Source of the DNA: Gloeopeniophorella convolvens
Lineage: Eukaryota > Basidiomycota > Agaricomycetes > Russulales
Length of the DNA stretch: 47,460 nucleotides
NCBI GenBank assembly: GCA_022496205.1
Contig: WTXD01000113.1
Location: 1-47,460, forward strand
Direction: 5' to 3'
Shown: positions 25,115 to 34,756 of the stretch, one piece after another
Layout of the letters: each line of letters starts with the position of its first letter
Numbering within the stretch: the stretch's first letter is position 1
Translations under genes and position numbers: made by a program
The notes under the pieces: generated by a model
Seen by the model: the letters and a program-made list of their open reading frames with translations, nothing else
Databases searched by the model: none
What the model was told of the DNA's origin: nothing

Positions 25115-25524
25115 CGCGGCCGTCTGTCAAGTTGCACGAATCCTGGCGCAAGCTTGGTATGCTGCGCGGAGGCAGTAAGATGAGCCGGGGATCGCGGAGG
25201 CCGCTGCCTTGCTTTCTACGTAACAGAATGTGTTGATGATGGCGCTGCAAATTTAATGAGGTCAATTGCGTCGCCGTAGCAAATGCAGTTGCATGGACTG
25301 CGGCACAGTGGAGACCGGTGCAGGAGTGCCTTGTGACGTCGCTCTCATGAAGTTTCGAAACGGGAAACGGCAGCGTGAGTGTGAGAGAATGCTCTGAACA
25401 TTCTTGGGCTAAAACATGGGGTTTGTATACGCTGTAGCTAGTGTCGTTTTCTGTTGTTTCCGAGGCTTTCATTCTGACAAGGTCAACGTGAGACCTGGGG
25501 CAAAACCGCGCCGGCCAATTACTC
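25115..25524. other. Intergenic, no gene recognised
   Basis: Between the small acidic gene and the inverted-repeat element. No supported feature. Confidence 0.45.
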
Positions 25525-26109
25525 TACTATCAGTGGCGCGGTGTTCGCCACCCCGGCCCGCGCGCACGGGTGCATGCTTTTGTACTTGCAATATCTCACC
25601 CAAATCGATACTGTGTGTCATGAAATCTCTCCAGAAGGTATTCCGTATGTACAATAGTCTTCTCGTCTTGGTTTGGAGTGAAGAAATACATTTACCATGA
25701 TGCCAGAGCGATGCCGGACGAAAGGGTACAGTGTTCGCCACTTACCCATACCCCGGATGAATCTACATCTGAAGGTGGATTGAACAGGTTTTTCACCTCA
25801 GAAATATTGCATAGAGAATATATATATGCTTTGGGTTGATGCTATGAGGTTTTAGGATGACCGGAAGTGTCAGTAACATAGCAGGGTGCTAATAAAGCCC
25901 AAGATTGCAGCATTTGAGCAGTATATTGCAGATATTCAGAGATTCAGATCACTCCTCAGTGTCGCACTACATACACAATGATAGGCATTTAATACACATG
26001 TAATACAGAAGAAACAAAGGGAATCAGTGCAGATTTGCGGCGTGCAAGGCCAGGTGGCGAACACTGTACGCTCCGGCGCTTAGTGGCGAACACCGCGCCA
26101 CTGATAGTA
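25525..26109. mobile_element. MITE-like element with 27-bp terminal inverted repeats
   Basis: The left end 25525-25551 and the right end 26083-26109 are perfect 27-bp inverted repeats beginning TACTATCAGTGGCG. Counting the outer TA as a target duplication leaves 25-bp ends (CTATCAG..CGCCAC), as in Tc1/mariner-like MITEs. The repeat is itself partly palindromic (GTGGCG..CGCCAC). No transposase is encoded; the interior is partly AT-rich (an ATATATAT run near 25822). Total length about 585 bp. The TIR match is seen directly; the superfamily is inferred from the TA alone. Confidence 0.65.
25727..26069. mobile_element. Inner nested inverted-repeat element
   Basis: GTACAGTGTTCGCCAC at 25727-25742 is exactly mirrored at 26054-26069, again with TA at the outer edge. 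It shares the GTGTTCGCCAC core with the outer element, so it may be a related copy inserted inside it, or an inner sub-terminal repeat. Confidence 0.5.
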
Positions 26110-27266
26110 TCATCTAACCACAACAGCCTCCCGTTGCCACGTGTCACATGTAGCGTGCCGCGTGCTGCCCCGGCCCACCGGGCCTGCTTACGTACACGTG
26201 GCACGCCGAGGGTCCGTTCCGCTGTCGCGTGCGGCTCGCAGCCGCTGATCCGTCGTTGTTGAACGTTCGCCCGGGCGCCTACTTTTCGCATAAAACCCCC
26301 TCCCCGTCCCCGTGCCCCCTCGCCCCCTTTGCCAACACGCGAGCCCTGCCTGAGCGAAGGGGAGCCCGTGCCCGGGCGGCTGCACGCAGCGGCCGCCTGC
26401 CCCATCAGCCTCCATAGGACGCTGTTGGCGGCATCTCAAGGCGCTACGCCCATAGCGGGCGTCGCGCCTTGATTCGGGCACATAAGGTGCGTTTCCCGCG
26501 CCTTCCCTCCGTTCGTGTGCTGACTCGGCCCCTCGTCCTGCGGCGGGGGCTCATTACAGATCCCACGCCCCATTCGCCGCTGCCGCCGCTGCCCCGGACT
26601 TGCCGCACGGAAGACATTCCGCGGCGCGGGCGAGTCTGCATCGGCTTTAGACCCCCCCCCCCCCGGTTGTTCGACTGGCCGGTGGCGCGTCAGGGTCAGC
26701 TTCAGAATGCTCTGCGGCCATGCGTGCGGGCCATGCGCTGCTGCGTGGCCGCTTCAACGACGAGCTCGCGGGGCAAGCGGAGGTGGTGGCGGGGGCACAG
26801 AGGACGCAGGGCGTGTCGGCGGCGGGGCTCGCGTGCTGTGCGCGGGGCGCGTGTGGCAGCAATGGTAATGGCGGCAGGGGGAGGGCCGCTCAGCACCATC
26901 GCCAGGGCCGTAGGTGACTTTGGCCCTAGCTTTGACAGGCAGCCCGTCCATGGCTGTGTCCGCCTATCCCCACGCCCCGCCCTCCCCCTCCGCTGACGGC
27001 CGTGCCCGGCGGGGGTCGCGCAGCTGCGTGTTAAAAGCCTCGTGCGCTCCGAGTCGGGTATGTCCGCATGTGTCGATGACCCGGGCATGCACGCGCGGGG
27101 CCAGCAGCACGTACGCTGCGTGGATGAGCTGGTTAACGAATGCTGACAGCAGGAGGGCGCGATTCAGGCGGCACGTCGGCGCGCGCGCGCCTTGTGCTTT
27201 AGGGGCGCAGCAAGTTGCCGCGGCAAACAAAGCAGTTGCCATGTACCGGCAGCGCGCGAGTGGCGC
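26110..27266. other. Left flank of the LTR element
   Basis: Very GC-rich with a 13-C run at 26652-26664. Several long frames exist on both strands because of the composition. None has a recognisable domain. Joined to the right flank (33090 onward) this was one continuous stretch before the LTR element inserted. Confidence 0.45.
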
Positions 27267-28160
27267 TGATACCCTAAGCCCGGCGCAAGGGCTGTTCGTA
27301 GCACAATGCCGAGGTGAGTACCGCAAGTGCGTGGGGAAGTACTTAGCTAGAAGACCATTGACCGAGGCGTTGGCCGGAAGTGCCGAGTGCGCCGCAATAC
27401 GTTGACTGATGCGTACGCTTCGGCCGCGCAGTAAGCCGGAAGTGCGAGCGGCGCTGCTGCTGCTAGGGCGACGCGTGCAAGATCGAAGTAGGCCGGCCTG
27501 TGTGCCGGACGTATCTCCGTAATGCCGCCACTAAAGGCCGTTAGTGCGAACGGTCAAATACGCAACATACAACTGAGTCGGCCCGAGCGATGGCCGAGAG
27601 CGTGAGCGATCCGGCCTAGTGGCGGCCGAGTAGTAGTGAAACGATGTACAATGAAGGCCAACTTAGGCCGGAGGCAGAATGAGAAGTGGACTATCCCAGC
27701 GGGGGAGTTTCTTGTTGTGCCCTAAGGCCGAGAGAGGGTTTTATACAAAGGCGAGCCTCTAACCGCAGGCCGCACACGGAAAGGTATAGTAACTCCGTTC
27801 AACCACTCATCCTGCGTTCCGTCCTGAACCGATGCTACTGCTAAGTCGAAACAGCCGTCTTGTGCCAGGGCTGCAATGCCGAGGCTTAGGCCGAGGTTTC
27901 TGAGCGATCGACCGAGGTATTGGTACGCTGCGGCACGTCTTGCTGATCGCGCTCCAGCCGGAGGCTTTAGTAAGCTACTCGGACACTGCGCAGAGTCGCG
28001 TTCCACGAGTGCTAGGGCTTCAGAGCTGTACTAAGTCGGAACTGAGGGCCGAGAGGTCGGAACTAAGCGGAACAAGAAGGACTTAGCTAGGCAATACTAT
28101 CCGGTCGTAGAATCGCAAAATCGGTCCATAACACGGTCTGTACGCCGCAGTGGCGTATCA
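27267..28160 (-). repeat. LTR (3' LTR in element orientation)
   Basis: 894 bp, TGATAC..GTATCA. Differences from the other LTR: one A fewer in the AAAGG run near 27653, C versus T near 27957, G versus A near 28123. It carries a TATA box on the minus strand (27745-27739) and one copy of the structured unit (27529-27628). A 94-codon frame (28006-27722, -) is intact in both copies but follows from their identity. Confidence 0.92.
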
Positions 28161-28174
28161 TCATCCTCCCAACT
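28161..28174 (-). other. Probable polypurine tract 1
   Basis: Minus strand AGTTGGGAGGATGA directly abuts the TGATAC of the left LTR, as a plus-strand priming tract should. Confidence 0.6.
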
Positions 28175-28180
28175 GAAATC

Positions 28181-28198
28181 CTAACTGTCCTCAGTTAG
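28181..28198. other. Perfect stem-loop beside the purine tract, copy 1
   Basis: CTAACTG-TCCT-CAGTTAG: a 7-bp perfect stem with a 4-nt loop. The same hairpin recurs at 29172-29189, again next to a purine tract. Confidence 0.75.
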
Positions 28199-28889
28199 TC
28201 GTTCGCAAAGCCATCGATAGGCCGTAGTTGGTGTGCAAGTGGTTGGTGTCTTTCGGTCGAGTTTCTGAGTTGGCTACTAAGCCAGAGGTGCTTGATGGAA
28301 AGGTCTTGAAGTGCGAAGGTCAATATTGTAGCTGCAACGTTGCAAGGGCTTTGTCCGAAGCTCGAGTTATAGCGGCTGAATGGGCGATCGTTAGCGCAAG
28401 CGGTCAAGTGCGGCACGTACGGTGAACTCGGTTCTATCGGTGGTTGTAAGAACGACGGAATCGGCCGGCGTGTTGTCGAGAACGACTGTGAGTGAGACTG
28501 AAGTAAAGGCCGCTTTGTTGCCTTCGAAGTACGGCGTTGAGCGCTCTGGGAATCGCTAAGACCGGCACGAGTCGTTGGCTGAGTCTGCTCTTCGAAGGCC
28601 GAGTGCCTAAGCCGTGTTCTGGTGTCCGCGCGAAGGAAATACAAGTGTAACTTCAAGAAAGGGGTTGTGCCCCATAATTCGATGATAGTGACTGAACGAA
28701 GAACAATTAGTACAAGCGGTAAGTTGTGCTACGCACGCGTGCTTAAGCCGCTTCGATGGTCGGCGGTCCAAGCGGATCGACCGCGATGCTGCTGAGAAAA
28801 GCCGAAACGAAGTAAAGGGGTAGGCCGAGTGACTTGTTGTTCGGCAACGTTGTTCGACCACTAAGTGCTATAGCTTCATGTGCCATGCC

Positions 28890-29151
28890 TAATGATGGAC
28901 TAGATCAAAGAAACTGCTAAAACTGTGGGATCATGCGAGATAGAACAGAGATGACTTAGCGGCTACAGGAAGCTGAGTATGCATTGATAGACCGAGACTG
29001 GAGCCCTATATCAAGGATGTCGCAGCCGCCGACCGGCTCGCACCTCATGATACGGCTTACTCCACTGATCTCGACTATGGCCTGCCTGTCAGTTACTCGA
29101 AGTCGCAAAAATCACAGCCGAAGCTAAGAGTACTATGCCGGGGCGGCACAT
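28890..29151 (-). repeat. Diverged partial LTR relic within the interior
   Basis: Read on the minus strand from 29151, the sequence resembles the start of the intact LTR: TG, then GCCG and GGC elements, then a GATTTTTGCGA matching GATTTTGCGA of the LTR. It directly follows the second purine tract. No other LTR portion is clearly kept. The left limit is approximate. Confidence 0.45.
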
Positions 29152-29165
29152 TCCTCCTCCCAACT
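29152..29165 (-). other. Second polypurine-like tract inside the element
   Basis: Minus strand AGTTGGGAGGAGGA, part of a 39-bp block (29155-29193) that repeats the block beside the left LTR (28164-28202) with one mismatch. It is followed on the minus strand by a diverged LTR-like stretch. Confidence 0.6.
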
Positions 29166-29171
29166 GAAATT

Positions 29172-29189
29172 CTAACTGTCCTCAGTTAG
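29172..29189. other. Perfect stem-loop beside the purine tract, copy 2
   Basis: Identical 7-bp stem and TCCT loop to 28181-28198, inside the repeated 39-bp block. Confidence 0.75.
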
Positions 29190-32173
29190 TCGTCATTCGG
29201 CCAATGCAAGGCCGAGGCTGCTGTCGGTTTAGTGTCTGTCGGCCGGGGGTCTACTAGGCTCGGCCGTGAGTTCGAAATATCTACTGTCGGCATAATTGAA
29301 AATGAAGATTTGATGGTCGCAAGGTTGTACAAAGGTATAGGGCTCAGCCCACAATGATTGGGTCATAAATACTAGACGAACAACGATTAGCGCGTGCGGT
29401 CAAGTGCGAAACGTACGGTCGGTTCTGCCGCCTCGATGGCCGAGAGAACGCGTGGATCGGCCGACTCGTTCTTGAGTAATGCCAACTCGAAGTGGCTGGT
29501 CGGTACTGCATTATTTCTTCGAAGTACGATGTGGCGTGTGTTGTGCCGATGCTAGTGCCGACGGTAGGCCCTAGCTGCATCTGCTGTGCTACGTGCGCGT
29601 TGTTCGGTCGTGTTTTGACGTCCGCGCGCTAGAAATAAAGTCGAATGGGCCCGGCCCAGTAGTCAAGTCATAACTTCTAAACAAACAACGATTAGTGCGA
29701 TCGGTCAATTGTAGTACGCATAGTTGGCTCGGTCCTATCAGTGACCGGGGTTACAGGCGAGTCGGCCAAGTCGTCCCCGAGAAATACTGAAACGAAGTAA
29801 CTGCCTGAAGTGAAATACTGCGTGGTCTAAGGGACTCTGCCCAAAGAATATCTTCTATAAACTGAACAAAACATGGTAAGCGCAAGCGGTAAAATGCGGA
29901 GCGTACGTCTGGTTCGGCTGCTTCTTATGCCGAGGCTGTGTGCGACCCGGCCCACGTCTGGCCGGAGCATATCGCACGACTGGCAAGGCCGACTATTTGC
30001 CCTCGGACCACCACTCTGAGTGGCCCGCGCGGTTGCCTAGGTTCCCGTCGAACTTCGGCCGATTCCGCTGCCAATTCTTGCGCCGATCGGTTGTCATTTG
30101 AAGGGCGCGCGAGGTAAACGGTGCTGCTGCTTTCTAGGAGGGGTTCTGCTCCTTGTACGACTTATAGCGACTGAATGACGAAACATTAGTACATGCGGTC
30201 AACTGTGGAGCGTACGACTGCTTCGGCCGCTTCTATGGCCGAAGTTACGTGCGAGCCGGCCTATGACTTGGCCGGTGTCGACTCAATAACTTGAAACTGA
30301 CCAGGCCGCCTTGTGCCTTCGAACCACCGCATGGCGTGGTCCGAGCGAATGCCTAGGCCCCCGTCGGGCTTCGACCGTCTTTGCTGTCAATTCTTGAGTG
30401 GCTCGGTCGTCATTTGAAGGACGCGCATGGTAAATACTGCCGGTTGGGCTCGGCCCAATCCTCGGTGAATAGCGACTAAACGAAGAATGATAAGTATAAA
30501 TGGTGAAGTGCGTCACGTACGCGTGGTTCGGTCGCTTCGATGGCCGGAAGTACATCGAGATCGGTCTAGTGGTTGCCGAGGTACGCAGGAAGGTCGACTC
30601 GGTCGCTTCGGTGGTTGAGAGTACAACGAGATCGGCTGCGCGGCTGCCGAGGAATATCGAATCGACATGAAGGTTATGGCTGAACGTTTGCTTCTGAAGC
30701 GCGACGTAGGATGTGTTGAGCGTGTGCTAGAGCCGACGCGGTGCTCCAGCCGACTCTGCTGCCGATGTTTCGTGCGGTTCGGTCACCAACTGATGTCCGC
30801 GTGAGGGGGACAAACGTGGGGTGGGCTCTGCCCAATGTTTTTGCAATATCGACTGAACGAAGACGAATTAGCGTAGACGGTTAAGTGCGACACGTACGAC
30901 GCGTTTGGTCGGATCAATGACCGAGAAATAGTGCGGATCGGCCGAGCGATGGCCGTGAACGATCTAACATGAACAACGTGAAAGACTTGGTGGCTGTGCT
31001 CGAAGTACGATGCGGGTCGGTCCGCGCATGCGTTGCGTTGATGCGAGCCTAGTGCCGAGCTCGCTGCCCGAATTCTGCGTGATTCGGCTGCGTTCTGCGG
31101 TCCGCACGAGGGAACTACCATTGAGGCTTTCTAGGAGGGGCTCTGCCCTCGGTTTGAGCGATAGCGACTGAACGAACGACGATTAGCGCAAATGGTAAAG
31201 TACGTGACGCACGCGTTTCTCGGCCGCTTCGGTGACCGAGATTACGCCGGAATCGGCTGAGTCGTTGTCGAGAATGAGCAGGAATGAAGTTGAATGGGCT
31301 CTGCCCAGTAATTGTACAATAACACCTGAACGAAGAACGATTAATACAAGCGGTGAATTGCGTAACGTACGCGTCGTTTGGCCGCATCGGTGGCCGAAAG
31401 TACAGCTGGATCGGATAAGGTATCGTCGTAAACGGTTGAAGTTAGTATAAAGCAATGGGCAGTCGTTTGCCCTCGAAGTGTCGACCGAGATGTGCCGGGA
31501 ACACGCTAAGGCCGGCGATGTACTCTAGTGGCGTCGTCCTTCGAAAGGCCGAGGCGTTCTGTCACGATTTGTTGCACGTGCGCAAGATCGACCTTGAGCC
31601 GGGCTTGGGCCGATGATCGTCGAATAACAACTGAACGAAGAACGATAAGTATAAACGGTGAAGTGCGCTGCGTACGCATGATTCGGCCTTTTCCGATGAT
31701 CGAGAGTGCACCGGAATCGGTCCGGTGGTTGCCGCGCTATGTCGAAACGAGCTGAAGGTGTTATGCTGACTATTGCCTAGAAGTGCCGACCGGTCTTGGA
31801 ACTGCTGGGAACTGCGCTCTCTTCGGATGCTGCTGTCAGCTGTGTACTGTGAGTCGAGGCGGAACGGTGTTTTGGCACTGAGCCGACGGTAGTGTGCTCG
31901 CTTGTCCTTGATGCGAGGGTTTGATCCGTGGCGGGACGGCAACTGATTGATCATGGCTTGCGGCTCCAAGCTCCTGGAAGCGTTAGTGAACTACTCGAAA
32001 TTAATTACTTACACTCGTATCTGCCTTGCTCTTGCTTCGGCCGGCCGATGAGCACGTAGCGAACATAATATCCGGGCGGATGCTGGAACTGTCTAGGAAC
32101 TTTTCTACTATAAGTCAGTGAAACGAAGAAGGACGATGCCTTGCTAAGGGGTCTTCTGAGCTTTTATGACTCC

Positions 32174-32191
32174 CCCTCGCGGTGGGCTCCA
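32174..32191 (-). other. Probable primer-binding site
   Basis: On the minus strand the interior begins TTT then TGGAGCCCACCGCGAGGG, three bases after the LTR. A TGG start right after the LTR is what a tRNA 3' CCA primer needs. Which tRNA it would be I cannot tell. The other end of the interior has no such TGG. Confidence 0.6.
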
Positions 32192-32194
32192 AAA

Positions 32195-33089
32195 TGATAC
32201 CCTAAGCCCGGCGCAAGGGCTGTTCGTAGCACAATGCCGAGGTGAGTACCGCAAGTGCGTGGGGAAGTACTTAGCTAGAAGACCATTGACCGAGGCGTTG
32301 GCCGGAAGTGCCGAGTGCGCCGCAATACGTTGACTGATGCGTACGCTTCGGCCGCGCAGTAAGCCGGAAGTGCGAGCGGCGCTGCTGCTGCTAGGGCGAC
32401 GCGTGCAAGATCGAAGTAGGCCGGCCTGTGTGCCGGACGTATCTCCGTAATGCCGCCACTAAAGGCCGTTAGTGCGAACGGTCAAATACGCAACATACAA
32501 CTGAGTCGGCCCGAGCGATGGCCGAGAGCGTGAGCGATCCGGCCTAGTGGCGGCCGAGTAGTAGTGAAACGATGTACAATGAAAGGCCAACTTAGGCCGG
32601 AGGCAGAATGAGAAGTGGACTATCCCAGCGGGGGAGTTTCTTGTTGTGCCCTAAGGCCGAGAGAGGGTTTTATACAAAGGCGAGCCTCTAACCGCAGGCC
32701 GCACACGGAAAGGTATAGTAACTCCGTTCAACCACTCATCCTGCGTTCCGTCCTGAACCGATGCTACTGCTAAGTCGAAACAGCCGTCTTGTGCCAGGGC
32801 TGCAATGCCGAGGCTTAGGCCGAGGTTTCTGAGCGATCGACCGAGGTATTGGTACGCTGCGGCACGTCTTGCTGATCGCGCTCCAGCTGGAGGCTTTAGT
32901 AAGCTACTCGGACACTGCGCAGAGTCGCGTTCCACGAGTGCTAGGGCTTCAGAGCTGTACTAAGTCGGAACTGAGGGCCGAGAGGTCGGAACTAAGCGGA
33001 ACAAGAAGGACTTAGCTAGGCAATACTATCCGGTCGTAGAATCGCAAAATCAGTCCATAACACGGTCTGTACGCCGCAGTGGCGTATCA
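32195..33089 (-). repeat. LTR (5' LTR in element orientation)
   Basis: 895 bp, almost identical to 27267-28160. On the minus strand the TATAAAA box at 32674-32668 lies about 415 bp inside the LTR. The hairpin-bearing unit (about 32457-32556) therefore falls downstream of it, in the expected transcript leader (R/U5). Confidence 0.92.
32668..32674 (-). promoter_or_regulatory. TATA box of the LTR promoter
   Basis: TATAAAA on the minus strand in GTATAAAACC, repeated at 27745-27739 in the other LTR. It sets the direction of transcription from right to left. Confidence 0.6.
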
Positions 33090-34756
33090 GCGCGCTGGGT
33101 GTGTTCATCGAGGCAGGGGGCGCGGACGGGCGCAGTGGCCGTCAGCCCGTTCGACTTGCTGTGCAACCTGATCAGCTTTCTGCGTGACCCGGGCTGGTTG
33201 GATGGGCAACTGCCTGCGCGGCCCCCGTTCCTAGAGTCCCTCGCCGAGGTGCGCCTGCTCCTCCGTTTGCAAGGCAGGCGGGTGACGATTGCGTGCTAGC
33301 GCAGAACGATCGGCAAGGCGGCGTGGCAGCAACGCCACGGCATGGAGGAGCTATCCACGGGGCATTCCCGCCGTCGCCGGGCCTCCTGCAGCCACGAAAA
33401 TCGCTTGCGTGGCTTGAGAACGCCTTGCCCGGGGCGGGAAGAGGGCTGGCCCGCCCAACTTCGAGCCCGCGTGGTGTGTTGAGCCGGACAACGTCGACGG
33501 CACACGCCGCCTGCTTCACGGCACGTAAGGCCAGACGCAGGTAGGCCGCCCCGCGGCACGGGGAATATGTGCTATGGCTCGCCGGGGAGCTTCCGCACGG
33601 GCCCCGTATAACGCTGTGCTGCCGTGCCTTGTGGACAACGCGCAGAGCCTGAGCGCTGAGCTGCCGCTAGCTGCTGGAGAGCGCGGGTCGGTGGCAGACT
33701 GCAGAGGAGATTTGTTTTAAAGTCAGACAAAGTTCACCCCGTTGCTGTGCCGGGGGTGCAAAGGGCAGCCGGGGACAGAGGCAGAACAGGAGAGCCGGAC
33801 TGCTTAGTGCCGTACAGATCATGTTGCCTCACGTGCAAAGCGCTTCTCCACAATTGCCTTCGGCGCCTAATGGGCCGCAAATCTTTCCTTTTACCTCGCC
33901 CTTCTTCTGGATCCCCTCCTGCTCCATGCCCCGCGAAACTCGTCAACTTCCCCGCCCGAAACCCCGCCCGAAAGCACCGGCAGAATTAGGGGATGCGGGC
34001 CAAGGTTCAGATTTATGGGATGCGGGCCGAGAGGTAGCGTCGCTCCCCGCCAACTGCGCGGAGCCGCTGCTGACTGGATTGGTGGCCTATGCAGTCACAG
34101 AAGGCATTCATCCATACGTCGTGCGACCTTGCTGAACTCATACGAGCTTTCCTGGAAGACGAGAAGGAAGCAGCAATTCTCGATGGCTATCAACCCCTCT
34201 GATATGCGCTTGATGCGGACGCCGTGATCTTTGACTCCTTCGCCATGGGCCTGGGGCCCGATGACGCTGGCAAGGCTGTCGAAGGCGGCATAGGGGTGGC
34301 TCCTTTGAGCGGCCTCATGTTGGCCATGAGCATCGAGGGCAATCAGCGCAAGTCAACCGCCCACGTTGAGGCAAGCGAGGCCGTTGCCCTGGATGGAGTT
34401 CAACGCACCGCAGAGGGTTTGCCAGCGAATCGCGGTTTGCCGATGCGGGATGCGCTCGAGCCTGGTCGGCGTCCTTCGCAGGACGGGGCCAAGTCGGGGG
34501 GCAAAGTCCAACTGCCAGGTGAGGCGCCAATTCTGCCGGAGCTCCTCGAGCTAACATGGCGGGACCAACCCCATAGCCCCAAAATTCAGTGTCGACCTGC
34601 GTGAAGTGCCTCCTGCTCGAGAAAAGCACCCGGGAAAGGGCTCTTCCAGGCAGCGACCGCGCAAAAATCACCCCTGCCCCCCAAAGCCTTCCGCCTTCGT
34701 GTATGTGCCCCGGTTCCCCATCCAACCCTTTTATCTCGATGGTAACGCCCCTGCAG
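33090..34756. other. Right flank of the LTR element; possible 5' exons of the TET/JBP gene
   Basis: A frame at 33821-34135 (+, ATG) and a second at about 34101-34604 (+) have protein-like composition. The second contains an in-frame TGA at about 34200 (reading ..DGYQPL, stop, YALDADAVIFDSFAMG..). One or both may be upstream exons or their relics, but I cannot join them to the next exon with confidence. Before 33700 I see nothing. Confidence 0.4.

Larger units (their letters stand above)
28346..31750 (-). repeat. Array of about eleven diverged ~300-bp units with hairpins
   Basis: A 45-nt core (plus-strand consensus ACTGAACGAAGAACGATTAG, then YRYAAGCGGTSAAGTGCG, then ACGTACG) occurs near 28374, 28691, 29371, 29676, 29861, 30170, 30475, 30851, 31165, 31325 and 31629, plus one in each LTR (27529, 32457). 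Spacing is about 305-315 bp, with shortened (about 150-185 bp) and one long (680 bp) interval. About 20-35 bp before the core lies hairpin 1 (GGGC-3 nt-GCCC). After it come hairpin 2 (TCGGCC-8 nt-GGCCGA) and hairpin 3 (CCGGCC-7/8 nt-GGCCGG). Adjacent copies stay open in different frames and differ by indels, so the unit is not a peptide repeat. It may be a structured RNA domain, a packaging signal or a protein-binding array. Confidence 0.8.
27267..33089 (-). mobile_element. Complete non-autonomous LTR retroelement (5.8 kb)
   Basis: Two near-identical LTRs (27267-28160 and 32195-33089) begin TGATAC and end GTATCA and flank 4034 bp. GCGC at 27263-27266 and 33090-33093 is a candidate 4-bp target duplication. 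On the minus strand the right LTR is the 5' LTR: a TATAAAA box (32674-32668), a TGG-starting primer site just inside (32191-32174), and a purine tract (28174-28161) against the left LTR. No gag, protease, RT, RNase H or integrase motif can be found in any frame of the interior, which instead holds a diverged array of hairpin-bearing units. It must depend on another element for reverse transcription and integration, like LARD-type elements. Only about three LTR differences are visible, so insertion is recent. Confidence 0.88.

Noticed and set aside
27722..28006. A 94-residue frame present in both LTRs (also 32651-32935), in the element's sense direction.
   Set aside because: The LTRs are almost identical, so its conservation is automatic. 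It starts with GTG and has no known domain.
28374..28420. Hammerhead ribozyme in the conserved core (CTGAACGA..GAAC).
   Set aside because: The core lacks the CTGANGA motif with a stem then GAAA in the right arrangement, so a retrozyme is not supported by eye.
28346..31750. CRISPR array.
   Set aside because: The sequence is fungal, the units are ~300 bp and diverged, and there are no short identical repeats with unique spacers of equal size.
28195..31969. Minus-strand frames in the LTR-element interior repeat a peptide like YVSHLTACAN..SSFSRY, suggesting a tandem protein repeat.
   Set aside because: Neighbouring units are read in different frames, contain stops and differ by single-base indels. 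The likeness follows from the conserved 45-nt DNA core, not from coding.
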